DNA of 64,000 bases. Origin: Caballeronia concitans (GTDB lineage: Bacteria; Pseudomonadota; Gammaproteobacteria; Burkholderiales; Burkholderiaceae). The stretch lies in assembly GCF_001544615.1 (NCBI RefSeq), contig NZ_FCNV02000007.1, forward strand, positions 186,001-250,000. The letters run 5' to 3'. The notes beneath the pieces were generated by a model. It worked only from the letters and a program-made list of their open reading frames with translations. It searched no databases and had not been told where the DNA came from. Within the stretch, counting starts at the first letter, position 1, and the number at the start of each line of letters is the position of its first letter. Both the position numbers and the translations under genes were made by a program. Below, in pieces: positions 53,736 through 61,887 of this stretch.

Positions 53736-54641
53736 GTGAGCACATCCGAACTTCCTGATCTCAAACTCCTTCAGCTTTTCGACTTGCTATATGACGTTCG
53801 CAGCGTCACGCGGGCAGCCGAGCAGCTCGGGCAAAGCCAACCGACCATCAGCATCTGGCTGGGGCGTCTGCGTGAACATCTGCAGGACCCGCTATTTGTA
53901 CGCACGCCGGGCGGCATGACGCCGACACCGCAGGCGGACGCGCTAATAGGTCCGTGCCGACAAATTCTCGAATCGCTTCGGCGGTTTGCTGCATGGGAGA
54001 TTTCGTTTGATCCGAGTACGGCCAAGCGCCGCTTTCGCATCTGCATGACAGACGCCAGCCACATCACGCTCTTGCCGAGAATGCTGGCTCACGTCCGCGC
54101 CGAAGCACCCGGTATTCGGCTGGAAGCCGCGCGGATCGACGGGAACACGGAGAGGGCGCTGGAGTCGGGTGAAGCCGATCTTGCGATCGGACACGTTCCT
54201 TGGCTCGGCGGCGGGATGTATCAGCAACAGCTATACATGCAGGATTGGGTGTGCCTGGCCAATCGAAATCACCCGCGCGTGCGCAGCAGGCTGAGCGTGA
54301 AACAGTACTGTAACGAGGGGCACGTGATTGTCGCTGCCGGCACGGGAGCGCAGTTGCTTGAACAAGCCTTGCTACGCGAAAACATTGAACGTGACGTTGT
54401 GCTTGAGCTTCCGGGCATGCTTGGGCTGGGATCGATCATCGCATCGACCGACCTGATCTCCACGTTGCCGCGAAACATTGGCGAGACGTTGGCTCGAGTA
54501 AATGATATCGCGGTACATTCGTGCCCTTTCTCGGTCGACAAATTCGCTGTGCGGCAGCACTGGCACGCGAAGTACCACCACGAGGCAGGCAATCGGTGGC
54601 TTCGCTCCGTTGTGGCAGACCTCTTCCTGGAGAGGAACTAG
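53736..54641 (+). CDS. LysR-family regulator, NodD/LinR-like branch
   Basis: Regulator of 301 residues from GTG 53736 (an ATG at 53694 is the alternative). The DNA-binding part is LPDLKLLQLFDLLYDVRSVTRAAEQLGQSQPTISIWLGRLREHLQDPLFVRTPGGMTPTPQA. The FRICMTDASHITLLPRMLAHVRAEAPGIRLE segment marks the NodD/LinR/PcaQ-type branch, which often senses aromatic or cyclic acids. It is divergent from the ShiA-like carrier and probably controls it, perhaps through CGCAAT arms in 53690-53721. Confidence 0.87.
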   Translation: MSTSELPDLKLLQLFDLLYDVRSVTRAAEQLGQSQPTISIWLGRLREHLQDPLFVRTPGGMTPTPQADALIGPCRQILESLRRFAAWEISFDPSTAKRRFRICMTDASHITLLPRMLAHVRAEAPGIRLEAARIDGNTERALESGEADLAIGHVPWLGGGMYQQQLYMQDWVCLANRNHPRVRSRLSVKQYCNEGHVIVAAGTGAQLLEQALLRENIERDVVLELPGMLGLGSIIASTDLISTLPRNIGETLARVNDIAVHSCPFSVDKFAVRQHWHAKYHHEAGNRWLRSVVADLFLERN

Positions 54642-55197
54642 GCGCCCGGCGGCGGCATGAGCATTAACGAATAAGTTTTAACGCAGGCGGATTTCGTGAT
54701 TTCAGCTATTGATTCACGGTAAGCCGTCGGAAACGTATGTTCAACTGGTGCCAGGATCGGCGGGCGGCAACGTGTCCATCGAGGCTCAGTCGTCGGTCGG
54801 GAAGGACGGCGTTCGACTGCGCCGAGTCGCGACTACAATCAAGCGGCCCGCTCTAGCCGCATCGGCTTCGGATGGCGAATGTTGGCAAGCGGCGAGAACG
54901 GCCCGTAGCTGAAGCCTCGGTATGTGGAATAACGACGGTCCGACCGTCAGCAACAGGTCGCAACGACGCATCGCTCCCGCGCCGACGTTCTATGTCAAGT
55001 TGCGGGCACTCGTCCTGAAAAGCGACGTCACGAAGATTAATGCCGCACGCTTTCGCTTCCGGAATTCAAGACAGAGCGTTCTTTCCACGCGCCATTATGT
55101 CGAAAGAAACCTGAAGAGTACGAAATACGCAGTGATGCCGCCCGCATGCGAAGCGTTAGCGACCGACTCGTCGTAAAGTCGGGGAACCTTTTTCGGC
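54642..55197. other. Non-coding stretch without recognisable gene
   Basis: Together with 55221-55535 this is the longest gap in the window. Short frames exist on both strands, but none has a ribosome site, family resemblance or typical codon pattern. It may hold remains too decayed to name. Confidence 0.5.
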
Positions 55198-55220
55198 ATT
55201 GATAACGTTTGAACATCAAT
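55198..55220 (+). promoter_or_regulatory. LysR-type box upstream of the citrate-lyase-like operon
   Basis: A perfect dyad ATTGAT-N11-ATCAAT (T-N11-A, LysR style) lies about 315 bp upstream of the lyase genes. The same dyad occurs at 59618-59640 before the citrate carrier gene. Similarity between the two sites runs on for some 20 bases to a shared ATTGCACTT, so the two promoters appear to be built alike. Confidence 0.6.
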
Positions 55221-55535
55221 GCTTCGGAAAATTGCACTTCTTGTTTGGACTTTCTTGCGCAAATATCTGGTCTCAAGACGTTCATAAAAGAGAACGCGTC
55301 GGAGACAGGCACGAAGCGCAGAACAGCGTTTCGCTGCATCCCAGTGCACGCCCGTTCGCGGCTGCCGCCAAGAGTCATCGACGCATATCTCGCGTAACCC
55401 ACCTCGCTAGTTGAATCCTGCCGCCGCTTTCGAGCGCGTCCACGGCAGCGGTGCATCTCACGCCTGCCGCAGCGAGTCGATGGACCCTCAGTATCCGCTT
55501 CAGTCGTCATTGCTCAAATCCAGGAGACACGTCAC

Positions 55536-56834
55536 ATGCAGATCACCGGAATGTTGCACGGCACGCGCCTGTTGCAATTCGTCGGCTTTCCGTCCAGCGA
55601 AGTTCTAGGGCCGGGCGCCAGCGAAGAAGAGATCAAGTCGCTGATCGACAGACATGGTCAGATATTCATCAAGCCGGTGTTCAAGGGCGGTGTGGGCAAG
55701 AAAGGCAAAGCCGGCCTGCTCGGCCGCGCGACTGATCTCAAGACGGCACTGGCGGAGAAGGAACGGCTGTATTTCGCCGAGCACGCAGTGGGACACGTGA
55801 AAGCGAAAGCAAACGGCGTGACCTTCGAAGCCGGCGTGCCCGCCAAGCACGAAGTCTATTTTTCGATCACCGATTCCACGCGTTTCCGCGCGCCGACGAT
55901 GACGCTCTCGCATATGGGCGGCATGGATATCGAGGAAGTCGATCCTAAGCACGTCGCGATGGTGCCGTTCGATGCGCTCACCGGATTGAAGGCCTTCGTT
56001 GTCGCGAATGCGCTCAGCGAAATCGGCGCGCCGCGTGAAATCATCTCGCCGCTCGTGCAGCAGTTGCCGAAGCTCTGGGAGCTCTTCCACGACTTCGGCA
56101 TGACGACGCTCGAGCTCAACCCGATCCGCATGCGCGAGGACAAGAAGGGACGCCTCACGCCCGTGGCATGCGACTTCAAGTGCGGCTTCGATCGCGACGA
56201 TCCACGCTTCTCGCGGCTCGGTTTGCCTGCGCATCTGTTCGCCGCCGATTACTCGGATTTCGAGCAGGAGATCAATCAGCTTCGCACCCACCAGGGGCAA
56301 AGCGATGTCTACGTGATCAACGACAAGGGAACGATCCTCGCGCCCACCTTCGGCGGCGGCGCGAACTCGCTCGTCACGGAAATGCTCGGCGACGCGGCGA
56401 TCATCTCGTCGGACTTCGGCGGCAATCCTCCGTATGAAAAGATGAAGGAAGTGGCGCGCATCTGCTTCCGGCACTGGCTGAAGCAGTCGAACGTGCTCTT
56501 CATCATCGGCGGCAAGTCGAACAATACCGACATCTACGAAACGCTGCGCGCCATGGCCGATGCGCTGCGCGAGCACTTCAGCGAGCACGGTCCGACGCCG
56601 CTCTATGTCGTCCTCGGACGCGGCGGCCCGAACCTCGTGCGCGGCATGTCCGCACTGCGCGACACCTGCGATTCGCTCGGCCTGCCTTATCGCCTCTTCG
56701 GTTTCGACTCCGACATCAGCGAAGTCATTCAGTACGCGCGCCATGCCGATGTGTGGATGCAATCGGGTGGACGCGCACAGATCGCGGCGCGCATCGGCGC
56801 GCGCGACGCGCAATCGCAAACGACATCGGCTTGA
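55536..56834 (+). CDS. ATP-citrate-lyase-like small subunit (ATP-grasp plus citrate-binding domain)
   Basis: Protein of 432 residues; AGGAG precedes ATG 55536. Residues about 1-230 form a succinyl-CoA-synthetase-type ATP-grasp domain: GQIFIKPVFKGGVGKKGKAGLLG, MTLSHMGGMDIEEVDPKHV and TTLELNPIRMR, the last with the metal-binding Asn. Residues about 240-420 resemble the citrate-binding domain of ATP-citrate lyase: APTFGGGANSLVTEMLGD, VLFIIGGKSNNTDIYETLRAMADAL and VVLGRGGPNLVRGMSAL. SucC lacks this last pattern. It would activate citrate together with the large subunit encoded 11 bp downstream. Confidence 0.78.
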   Translation: MQITGMLHGTRLLQFVGFPSSEVLGPGASEEEIKSLIDRHGQIFIKPVFKGGVGKKGKAGLLGRATDLKTALAEKERLYFAEHAVGHVKAKANGVTFEAGVPAKHEVYFSITDSTRFRAPTMTLSHMGGMDIEEVDPKHVAMVPFDALTGLKAFVVANALSEIGAPREIISPLVQQLPKLWELFHDFGMTTLELNPIRMREDKKGRLTPVACDFKCGFDRDDPRFSRLGLPAHLFAADYSDFEQEINQLRTHQGQSDVYVINDKGTILAPTFGGGANSLVTEMLGDAAIISSDFGGNPPYEKMKEVARICFRHWLKQSNVLFIIGGKSNNTDIYETLRAMADALREHFSEHGPTPLYVVLGRGGPNLVRGMSALRDTCDSLGLPYRLFGFDSDISEVIQYARHADVWMQSGGRAQIAARIGARDAQSQTTSA

Positions 56835-56845
56835 GGAGATCGAAC

Positions 56846-59545
56846 ATGCACAAGCAAGGCAACAGTCACTTCAAATACTTCGTCGGAATCCAGTCGCTGG
56901 CGGACATCGCCACGCGCGAAGATCGCGTCTGCGTGCTCAACATCCTTGGCGGCGAATCATCGGACGTGACGCCCGTGAGTCACGCCTTCTCGGGCGCGAA
57001 TGTCGTCTTCGGCACCGCGCCCGGCAAAGGCGGACAGGTGCTCGCGACGTCCGCGGGCGACATTCCCGTCTTCAACAACGTGCGAGAGGGTCTGGAAGCC
57101 GGGCATCGATTCAACTGCGGCGTCGTCTACCTGCCGCCTTCGGCCGCGCGCGACGGCGTGGCTGAGCTGATCCGCGTGAACCCGGATTTGCGTAAGATCT
57201 TCATCATCACGGAAAAGATCGCCGTGCACGACGCCCGTGAGATCCGCGCGATGGGTCAGCAGGCGGGCATCGACATCTTCGGCGCGAACGGGCTGGGCGT
57301 CGCGGACTCGTGGCAACGCGTGCGCATCGGCGGCGCGCTCGGCGGCGACGATCCGGGCGCGACCTTGCGCCAAGGATCGATCGCTATCTTCTCGAACTCC
57401 GGCGGCTTCAGCACCACGATTGCGCAATACCTGCGCATGAGCGGCTGGGGGACTTCGACGGTCATTTCCAGCGGGAAGGACGTCTACATCCACTATGCCG
57501 CGCCGGAATTCGCCTTCGCGCTTGCAAACGATGCGCGCAGCAAGGCGGCCGTGCTGTACTGCGAGCCCGGCGGCTATTACGAGGCCGATGCGGACTTCAC
57601 GAAGCCCGTGGTGGCGTGCGTGGTGGGCCGCTGGAAAAGCCGTCTGACGCGCGCGGTGGGACATGCCGGCGCGATGGCGGGCGGTGCCGACGATGCGCTC
57701 GCGAAGGAGCGCTGGTTCATGGAGAAATTCGGCGTCGAACGGCTCTTCACGCCCGGCGATCCATGCTGCTCGGCGAAGGGTGCGGTGGTGACGAACATCG
57801 CGCATATTCCCGCCGCGCTCACGGCGGTGATGCGGGCGAACGCCACGATGCCCGACTTCGAGCCCGAAGGCAGCCTTGCCCTCAAGCCCTGGTTCGGCTC
57901 CGATCAGGGGCTCGAATTGCCCGACGATCTCGCGCTTGCAGTCGTGAAAGCTGTCGCGCCCTATGACGAACAAGTCGCGCGGGTGAACGACCAGATCGGC
58001 GCAATCCCGCCGCGGCAGGCGTTGAAGGATGCATCGGGCGCCTCGCAGATGGATGCGAAGACCCAGGTGAGCAGCCTGCACGGCGTATCGATGCTCGACG
58101 CGGCGACGCATTCCTTCGAAGCGAACGTATGCCTCGCGCTGTTGCGCGAGTTCGGCGGCGCGAACGACGAGAAACTGATCGACGTCGCGGTCGGCGCGGC
58201 GGTGAACCTGTACGGGACGCCCGAACTGGCGGCGGCGCAGGCAGCGCGCGAGGCGGGCAATGCCCCCAATGCCGTGCTCGCCGCTGCTGCTGCCATCGTC
58301 GGGCCGAATCGCCAGCGCGCGGCGAGGGAGGCGGCGAAGCTGATGATCGACCGGTTCGCCGCAGCTAAACTCGTCGACGCATTCGATCGCGATTTCGACA
58401 TCGACGCCATCCACACCGAAGGTAGCGCGGCACTGTTCTCCGAGGAACCGGATCAGAAGGCCGAAGCCATGCTCGCCGGCCTCGCCGCCCGTGGCGTGAG
58501 TTCCGTCTTTGTACGATGGATTGCCGGCGGCCCGGGCCATCCGCGTGCGGACGCCGTGCTCGCGGCGATCACGACGACACTCGCCTGGGGCCCGCTCATG
58601 CGCAAGCGCATCTCGCGTCTGACGGCGGAGAGCCTGCCGTGGTGGACGACGCTGTTCGGCACGTTGATCGGCGCTTCGGCGGACGCATCGCGCCATCGTC
58701 CCGACAGCTTCTGCGACATTTCCACCTCCGCGTTGCTCGGCGAGCGCTCGCTGACGGAGATTGCGTTCGCGGCGCTGCTCGGCCTCGAACCGTCCGCCGA
58801 CGACCTGTTCGCTTTCAGGACGCTGACCGGATTGCTGCTCACGAACGGACCGGGTGCGATCTCGGCGCAAGGCGCGAAGGGTGCCGTATCCGCCGATGGC
58901 CCCGAGTCACCCGAACGCGTGCAACTGAACAAGGCGTTGACGGGCTTTCTGACGCACACCGGCTATACGCACGGCGGCAACGGCTACGAAGGCATCGCGT
59001 TTCTCAACGATGCGTTTCGCGACAGCGCCCTCGACGATCCCGCCGACCCGCATCACGGCGTCGATCTCGAAGCGCTCGCGCGCCGTTCCGTCGAGCATTA
59101 CGCGCGATACAAGGCGAGCCAGAAGCAGGCCGGCAGCCTCGACATCGCCAAGCTGCCGGGCGTCAATCACCCGGTTTTCAAGGACAAGCCGGTGAATCAC
59201 GATCCGCGCGAGGTGTTCATCGCCGAGCTGTACGAGGCGCGAGGCGAGTACAACGCGTTTCATGCGTACTACCGCGCGCTGGTGCAGGCCTTGTTCGACG
59301 CGGGCGTCTCGCGCAGCGTCTACTGCGTCAATGTCGATGCCGTGATCGCCGCGCTGCTGCTGAAAATGCTGTGGCAGCCGCTCAAACGCGGCGCATTCAG
59401 CGAGGCCGATCTCGAAACCGCTGCGTTCACGATCTTTCTGTATCCGCGCATGCTCGGTTGCGCCGCGGAAATCGACGATCACCTGAACCGCGGTCGAAAC
59501 ATGGACACGCGCACGCCCGCGACACAGTGCCGTTTCGTGGCCTGA
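56846..59545 (+). CDS. ATP-citrate-lyase-like large subunit (CoA ligase plus citrate-synthase-like domain)
   Basis: Protein of 899 residues after a GAGGAG site. The N-terminal half is a SucD-like CoA-binding and ligase module with GSIAIFSNSGGFSTTIAQYL and the phosphohistidine loop LTRAVGHAGAMAGG (His273). The C-terminal part (from about 610) follows the citrate-synthase-like lyase domain of ATP-citrate lyase: TNGPGAISAQGAKGAVS, LTHTGYTHGGNGYEGIAFL, GVNHPVF (His775) and YCVNVDAVIAALLLKMLW (Asp831). A segment of about 200 residues between them has no counterpart I recognise, making the protein about 300 residues longer than usual AclA. Expected reaction: citrate, ATP and CoA to oxaloacetate and acetyl-CoA, or the same on an analogue. 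Confidence 0.76.
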   Translation: MHKQGNSHFKYFVGIQSLADIATREDRVCVLNILGGESSDVTPVSHAFSGANVVFGTAPGKGGQVLATSAGDIPVFNNVREGLEAGHRFNCGVVYLPPSAARDGVAELIRVNPDLRKIFIITEKIAVHDAREIRAMGQQAGIDIFGANGLGVADSWQRVRIGGALGGDDPGATLRQGSIAIFSNSGGFSTTIAQYLRMSGWGTSTVISSGKDVYIHYAAPEFAFALANDARSKAAVLYCEPGGYYEADADFTKPVVACVVGRWKSRLTRAVGHAGAMAGGADDALAKERWFMEKFGVERLFTPGDPCCSAKGAVVTNIAHIPAALTAVMRANATMPDFEPEGSLALKPWFGSDQGLELPDDLALAVVKAVAPYDEQVARVNDQIGAIPPRQALKDASGASQMDAKTQVSSLHGVSMLDAATHSFEANVCLALLREFGGANDEKLIDVAVGAAVNLYGTPELAAAQAAREAGNAPNAVLAAAAAIVGPNRQRAAREAAKLMIDRFAAAKLVDAFDRDFDIDAIHTEGSAALFSEEPDQKAEAMLAGLAARGVSSVFVRWIAGGPGHPRADAVLAAITTTLAWGPLMRKRISRLTAESLPWWTTLFGTLIGASADASRHRPDSFCDISTSALLGERSLTEIAFAALLGLEPSADDLFAFRTLTGLLLTNGPGAISAQGAKGAVSADGPESPERVQLNKALTGFLTHTGYTHGGNGYEGIAFLNDAFRDSALDDPADPHHGVDLEALARRSVEHYARYKASQKQAGSLDIAKLPGVNHPVFKDKPVNHDPREVFIAELYEARGEYNAFHAYYRALVQALFDAGVSRSVYCVNVDAVIAALLLKMLWQPLKRGAFSEADLETAAFTIFLYPRMLGCAAEIDDHLNRGRNMDTRTPATQCRFVA

Positions 59546-59565
59546 ATGCCTGGATCCGCGAGCCC

Positions 59566-59600
59566 GGCCGGGCGCTGATTCACCGTAGCGCCCGGCCTTT
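59566..59600 (+). terminator. Rho-independent terminator after the citrate-lyase-like genes
   Basis: A perfect 11-bp GC-rich stem, GGCCGGGCGCT with AGCGCCCGGCC around a 10-base loop, followed by TTT. It begins 21 bases after the stop codon, so the carrier gene downstream must rely on its own promoter. Confidence 0.75.
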
Positions 59601-59617
59601 GCCGACGGTATCGAACG

Positions 59618-59640
59618 ATTGATAACGAGCGAACATCAAT
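59618..59640 (+). promoter_or_regulatory. LysR-type box upstream of the citrate carrier
   Basis: Second perfect ATTGAT-N11-ATCAAT dyad, same arms and spacing as at 55198-55220, with further matching bases downstream. It is about 100 bp before the carrier start. Confidence 0.6.
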
Positions 59641-59741
59641 CGTTGAGAACATTGCACTTATCTTTTTGATGGCGACAAGCCATCATTCCCGAAAGACAAG
59701 AGCGGACAGACCGCAAATTCGGGACTTCAGGAGACACATCG

Positions 59742-61040
59742 ATGCATCCCTCACCTTCCACCCTTTCGCCGGGACATTCAAAGGCCGCGGCGGTTTTCCG
59801 CGTAACGGCCGGCAACTTCCTGGAGCAGTTCGACTTCTTTCTGTTCGGTTTCTACGCGACGCAAATCGCCGGCGTGTTCTTTCCGGCATCGAGTGAATTC
59901 GCTTCGCTGATGATGACGTTCGCGGTCTTCGGCGCCGGATTCCTGATGCGTCCGCTGGGCGCGATCGTGCTCGGCGCCTACATCGACGATGTCGGCCGCC
60001 GCAAGGGCCTGATCGTCACGCTTTCCATCATGGCGAGCGGCACCATCCTGATCGCATTCGTGCCGGGCTATGCGGCGATCGGTCTTCTGGCACCCGCGCT
60101 CGTGCTCGTCGGACGTCTGTTGCAGGGATTCTCCGCAGGCGCCGAACTGGGTGGCGTGTCGGTCTATCTCGCCGAGATGGCCACGCCCGGCCGCAAGGGC
60201 TTCTTCACGAGCTGGCAGTCCGCGAGCCAGCAGGTCGCGATCGTCGTGGCCGCCGCGCTTGGCTTCGCGCTCAATCAATCCCTCGACGCCACGGCCATCG
60301 CGAGCTGGGGCTGGCGCGTGCCGTTCTTCGTCGGCTGCATGATCGTGCCGTTCATCTTCATGCTGCGTCGCAATCTGGAAGAAACGCAGGAATTCAAGGC
60401 ACGCCAGCATCGCCCGAGCATGAAGGAAGTGTTCCGCACGCTGGTCGAGAACTGGACCGTCGTGATCGCCGGCATGATGCTGGTGGCGATGACTACCGCG
60501 AGCTTCTATCTCATCACGGTCTACGCGCCGACTTTCGGAAAGACGGTCCTGCATCTGAGCACGGCGGACAGTCTGCTCGTGACCTTGTGTGTAGCCGTGT
60601 CGAACTTCGTGTGGTTGCCGGTCGGCGGGGCGCTCTCGGACAAGATCGGCCGCAGGCCGCTGCTCGTCGGCATGACGCTGCTCGCTATCGCAACCGCATA
60701 CCCCGCGCTGTCGATACTCGCCCACGCGCCGAGCTTCATCAACATGCTGCTCGTGCTGCTTTGGCTCTCGTTCATGTACGGCATGTATAACGGCGCGATG
60801 GTCGTCGCGCTGACCGAGGTCATGCCGGTTCAGGTGCGCGTGGCGGGTTTTTCGCTTGCTTACAGCCTTGCGACGGCGGTGTTCGGCGGCTTCACGCCGG
60901 CAATCTCGACGGCGCTCATTCACATGACCGGCGACAAGGCCGCGCCCGGATACTGGATGAGCTTCGCCGCTGGCTGCGCGCTTCTGGCGACGTTCGCGCT
61001 CTATCGCCGGCGCGCAGGAACGCTGACTCCGGCGCACTGA
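59742..61040 (+). CDS. citA: Citrate/tricarboxylate:H+ symporter (MFS)
   Basis: Twelve-helix MFS carrier of 432 residues very close to enterobacterial CitA and Tcu[109 protein letters not shown] and [36 protein letters not shown]. These carriers take up citrate or tricarballylate with protons. AGGAG precedes the ATG. It has its own promoter region after the 59566 terminator. Confidence 0.9.
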   Translation: MHPSPSTLSPGHSKAAAVFRVTAGNFLEQFDFFLFGFYATQIAGVFFPASSEFASLMMTFAVFGAGFLMRPLGAIVLGAYIDDVGRRKGLIVTLSIMASGTILIAFVPGYAAIGLLAPALVLVGRLLQGFSAGAELGGVSVYLAEMATPGRKGFFTSWQSASQQVAIVVAAALGFALNQSLDATAIASWGWRVPFFVGCMIVPFIFMLRRNLEETQEFKARQHRPSMKEVFRTLVENWTVVIAGMMLVAMTTASFYLITVYAPTFGKTVLHLSTADSLLVTLCVAVSNFVWLPVGGALSDKIGRRPLLVGMTLLAIATAYPALSILAHAPSFINMLLVLLWLSFMYGMYNGAMVVALTEVMPVQVRVAGFSLAYSLATAVFGGFTPAISTALIHMTGDKAAPGYWMSFAAGCALLATFALYRRRAGTLTPAH

Positions 61041-61090
61041 CGCGTCGCTCGTTGCGCCAAGCGTCTATTGAATCCCACCCAACTCCGATC

Positions 61091-61873
61091 ATGAAAAATC
61101 TGTTTCCGAAACTATGCGCGGCGGCGCTCATCGCAACTTCGGCCGCTGCGTCCAGCGTGCAGGCCGCCGACCTGCACGTCATGAGCTCGGGCGGCTTTAC
61201 CGCGGCGTACAAGGTGCTGGGTCCGAGATTCGCGTCCGAGACGGGCAACACGCTCGACACCGCGCTCGGTCCGTCGATGGGCAAATCGCCCGAAGCCATT
61301 CCCAACCGCCTCGAACGGGGCGAGCCGGCCGACGCCGTCATCATGGTCGGTTATGCGCTAGACGAGCTGATCAAGCAAGGCAAGGTCGTGCCCGGATCGC
61401 GCGTGGAACTGGCGGATTCGCGCATCGGCATGGTCGTGCGCGACGGTGCGGCGAAGCCCGACATCAGCTCGGAGGAAGGCCTCCGGCAGACTCTGCTGCA
61501 TGCGAAGTCGATCGCCTACTCGGACAGCGCGAGCGGTGTCTATATCGAGCGGGAACTGTTCACGAAGCTCGGCATAGAGAATCAGGTGAAGCCCAAGGCG
61601 AAGATGATCCCGCGCATACCGGTGGCCTCGGTCGTCGCGAACGGCGATTACGAGATCGGCTTTCAGCAGGTGAGCGAGTTGCTGCCGGTCAAGGGCGCGA
61701 CCTTCGTCGGAAAGATTCCGGAATCCCTGCAGTCCGTCACGCGTTTTGCCGCCGGCATTCCCGTGAGCGCACAGCATCCGAAGGAAGCGAAGGCGCTCCT
61801 CGACTATCTGGCATCGCCCGGCGTTCAGGCAGATGTGAAATCGACGGGGCTCGATAGCGTCGCCGCGCATTGA
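61091..61873 (+). CDS. Orphan ModA-like periplasmic binding protein
   Basis: Exported binding protein of 260 residues: a signal peptide (LFPKLCAAALIATSAAASSVQA) followed by DLHVMSSGGFTAAYKVLGPRFASETG and LERGEPADAVIMVGYALDELIKQGKVVPGS, the ModA/SBP-11 pattern. It continues VASVVANGDYEIGFQQVSELLPVKGA. No permease or ATPase is nearby. The gene follows the citrate carrier by 50 bp on the same strand, so it may be co-expressed and bind an organic anion rather than molybdate. It is convergent with dctA. Confidence 0.83.
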   Translation: MKNLFPKLCAAALIATSAAASSVQAADLHVMSSGGFTAAYKVLGPRFASETGNTLDTALGPSMGKSPEAIPNRLERGEPADAVIMVGYALDELIKQGKVVPGSRVELADSRIGMVVRDGAAKPDISSEEGLRQTLLHAKSIAYSDSASGVYIERELFTKLGIENQVKPKAKMIPRIPVASVVANGDYEIGFQQVSELLPVKGATFVGKIPESLQSVTRFAAGIPVSAQHPKEAKALLDYLASPGVQADVKSTGLDSVAAH

Positions 61874-61887
61874 TGCAGCCTTCTCCG

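Noticed and set aside
55037-55510. A 157-codon minus-strand frame over the lyase promoter region
   Set aside because: No ribosome site or family resemblance, and it runs across the conserved LysR-type box, which argues for non-coding DNA.
56957-58870. A 637-codon open frame on the minus strand
   Set aside because: It is antisense to the citrate-lyase-like large subunit and its Arg/His-rich translation shows no domain.
55536-59545. Reading the pair as succinyl-CoA synthetase (sucC/sucD)
   Set aside because: The ATP-grasp and CoA parts fit, but the small protein has a citrate-binding-like end and the large one a long citrate-synthase-like C terminus that SucC/SucD lack.
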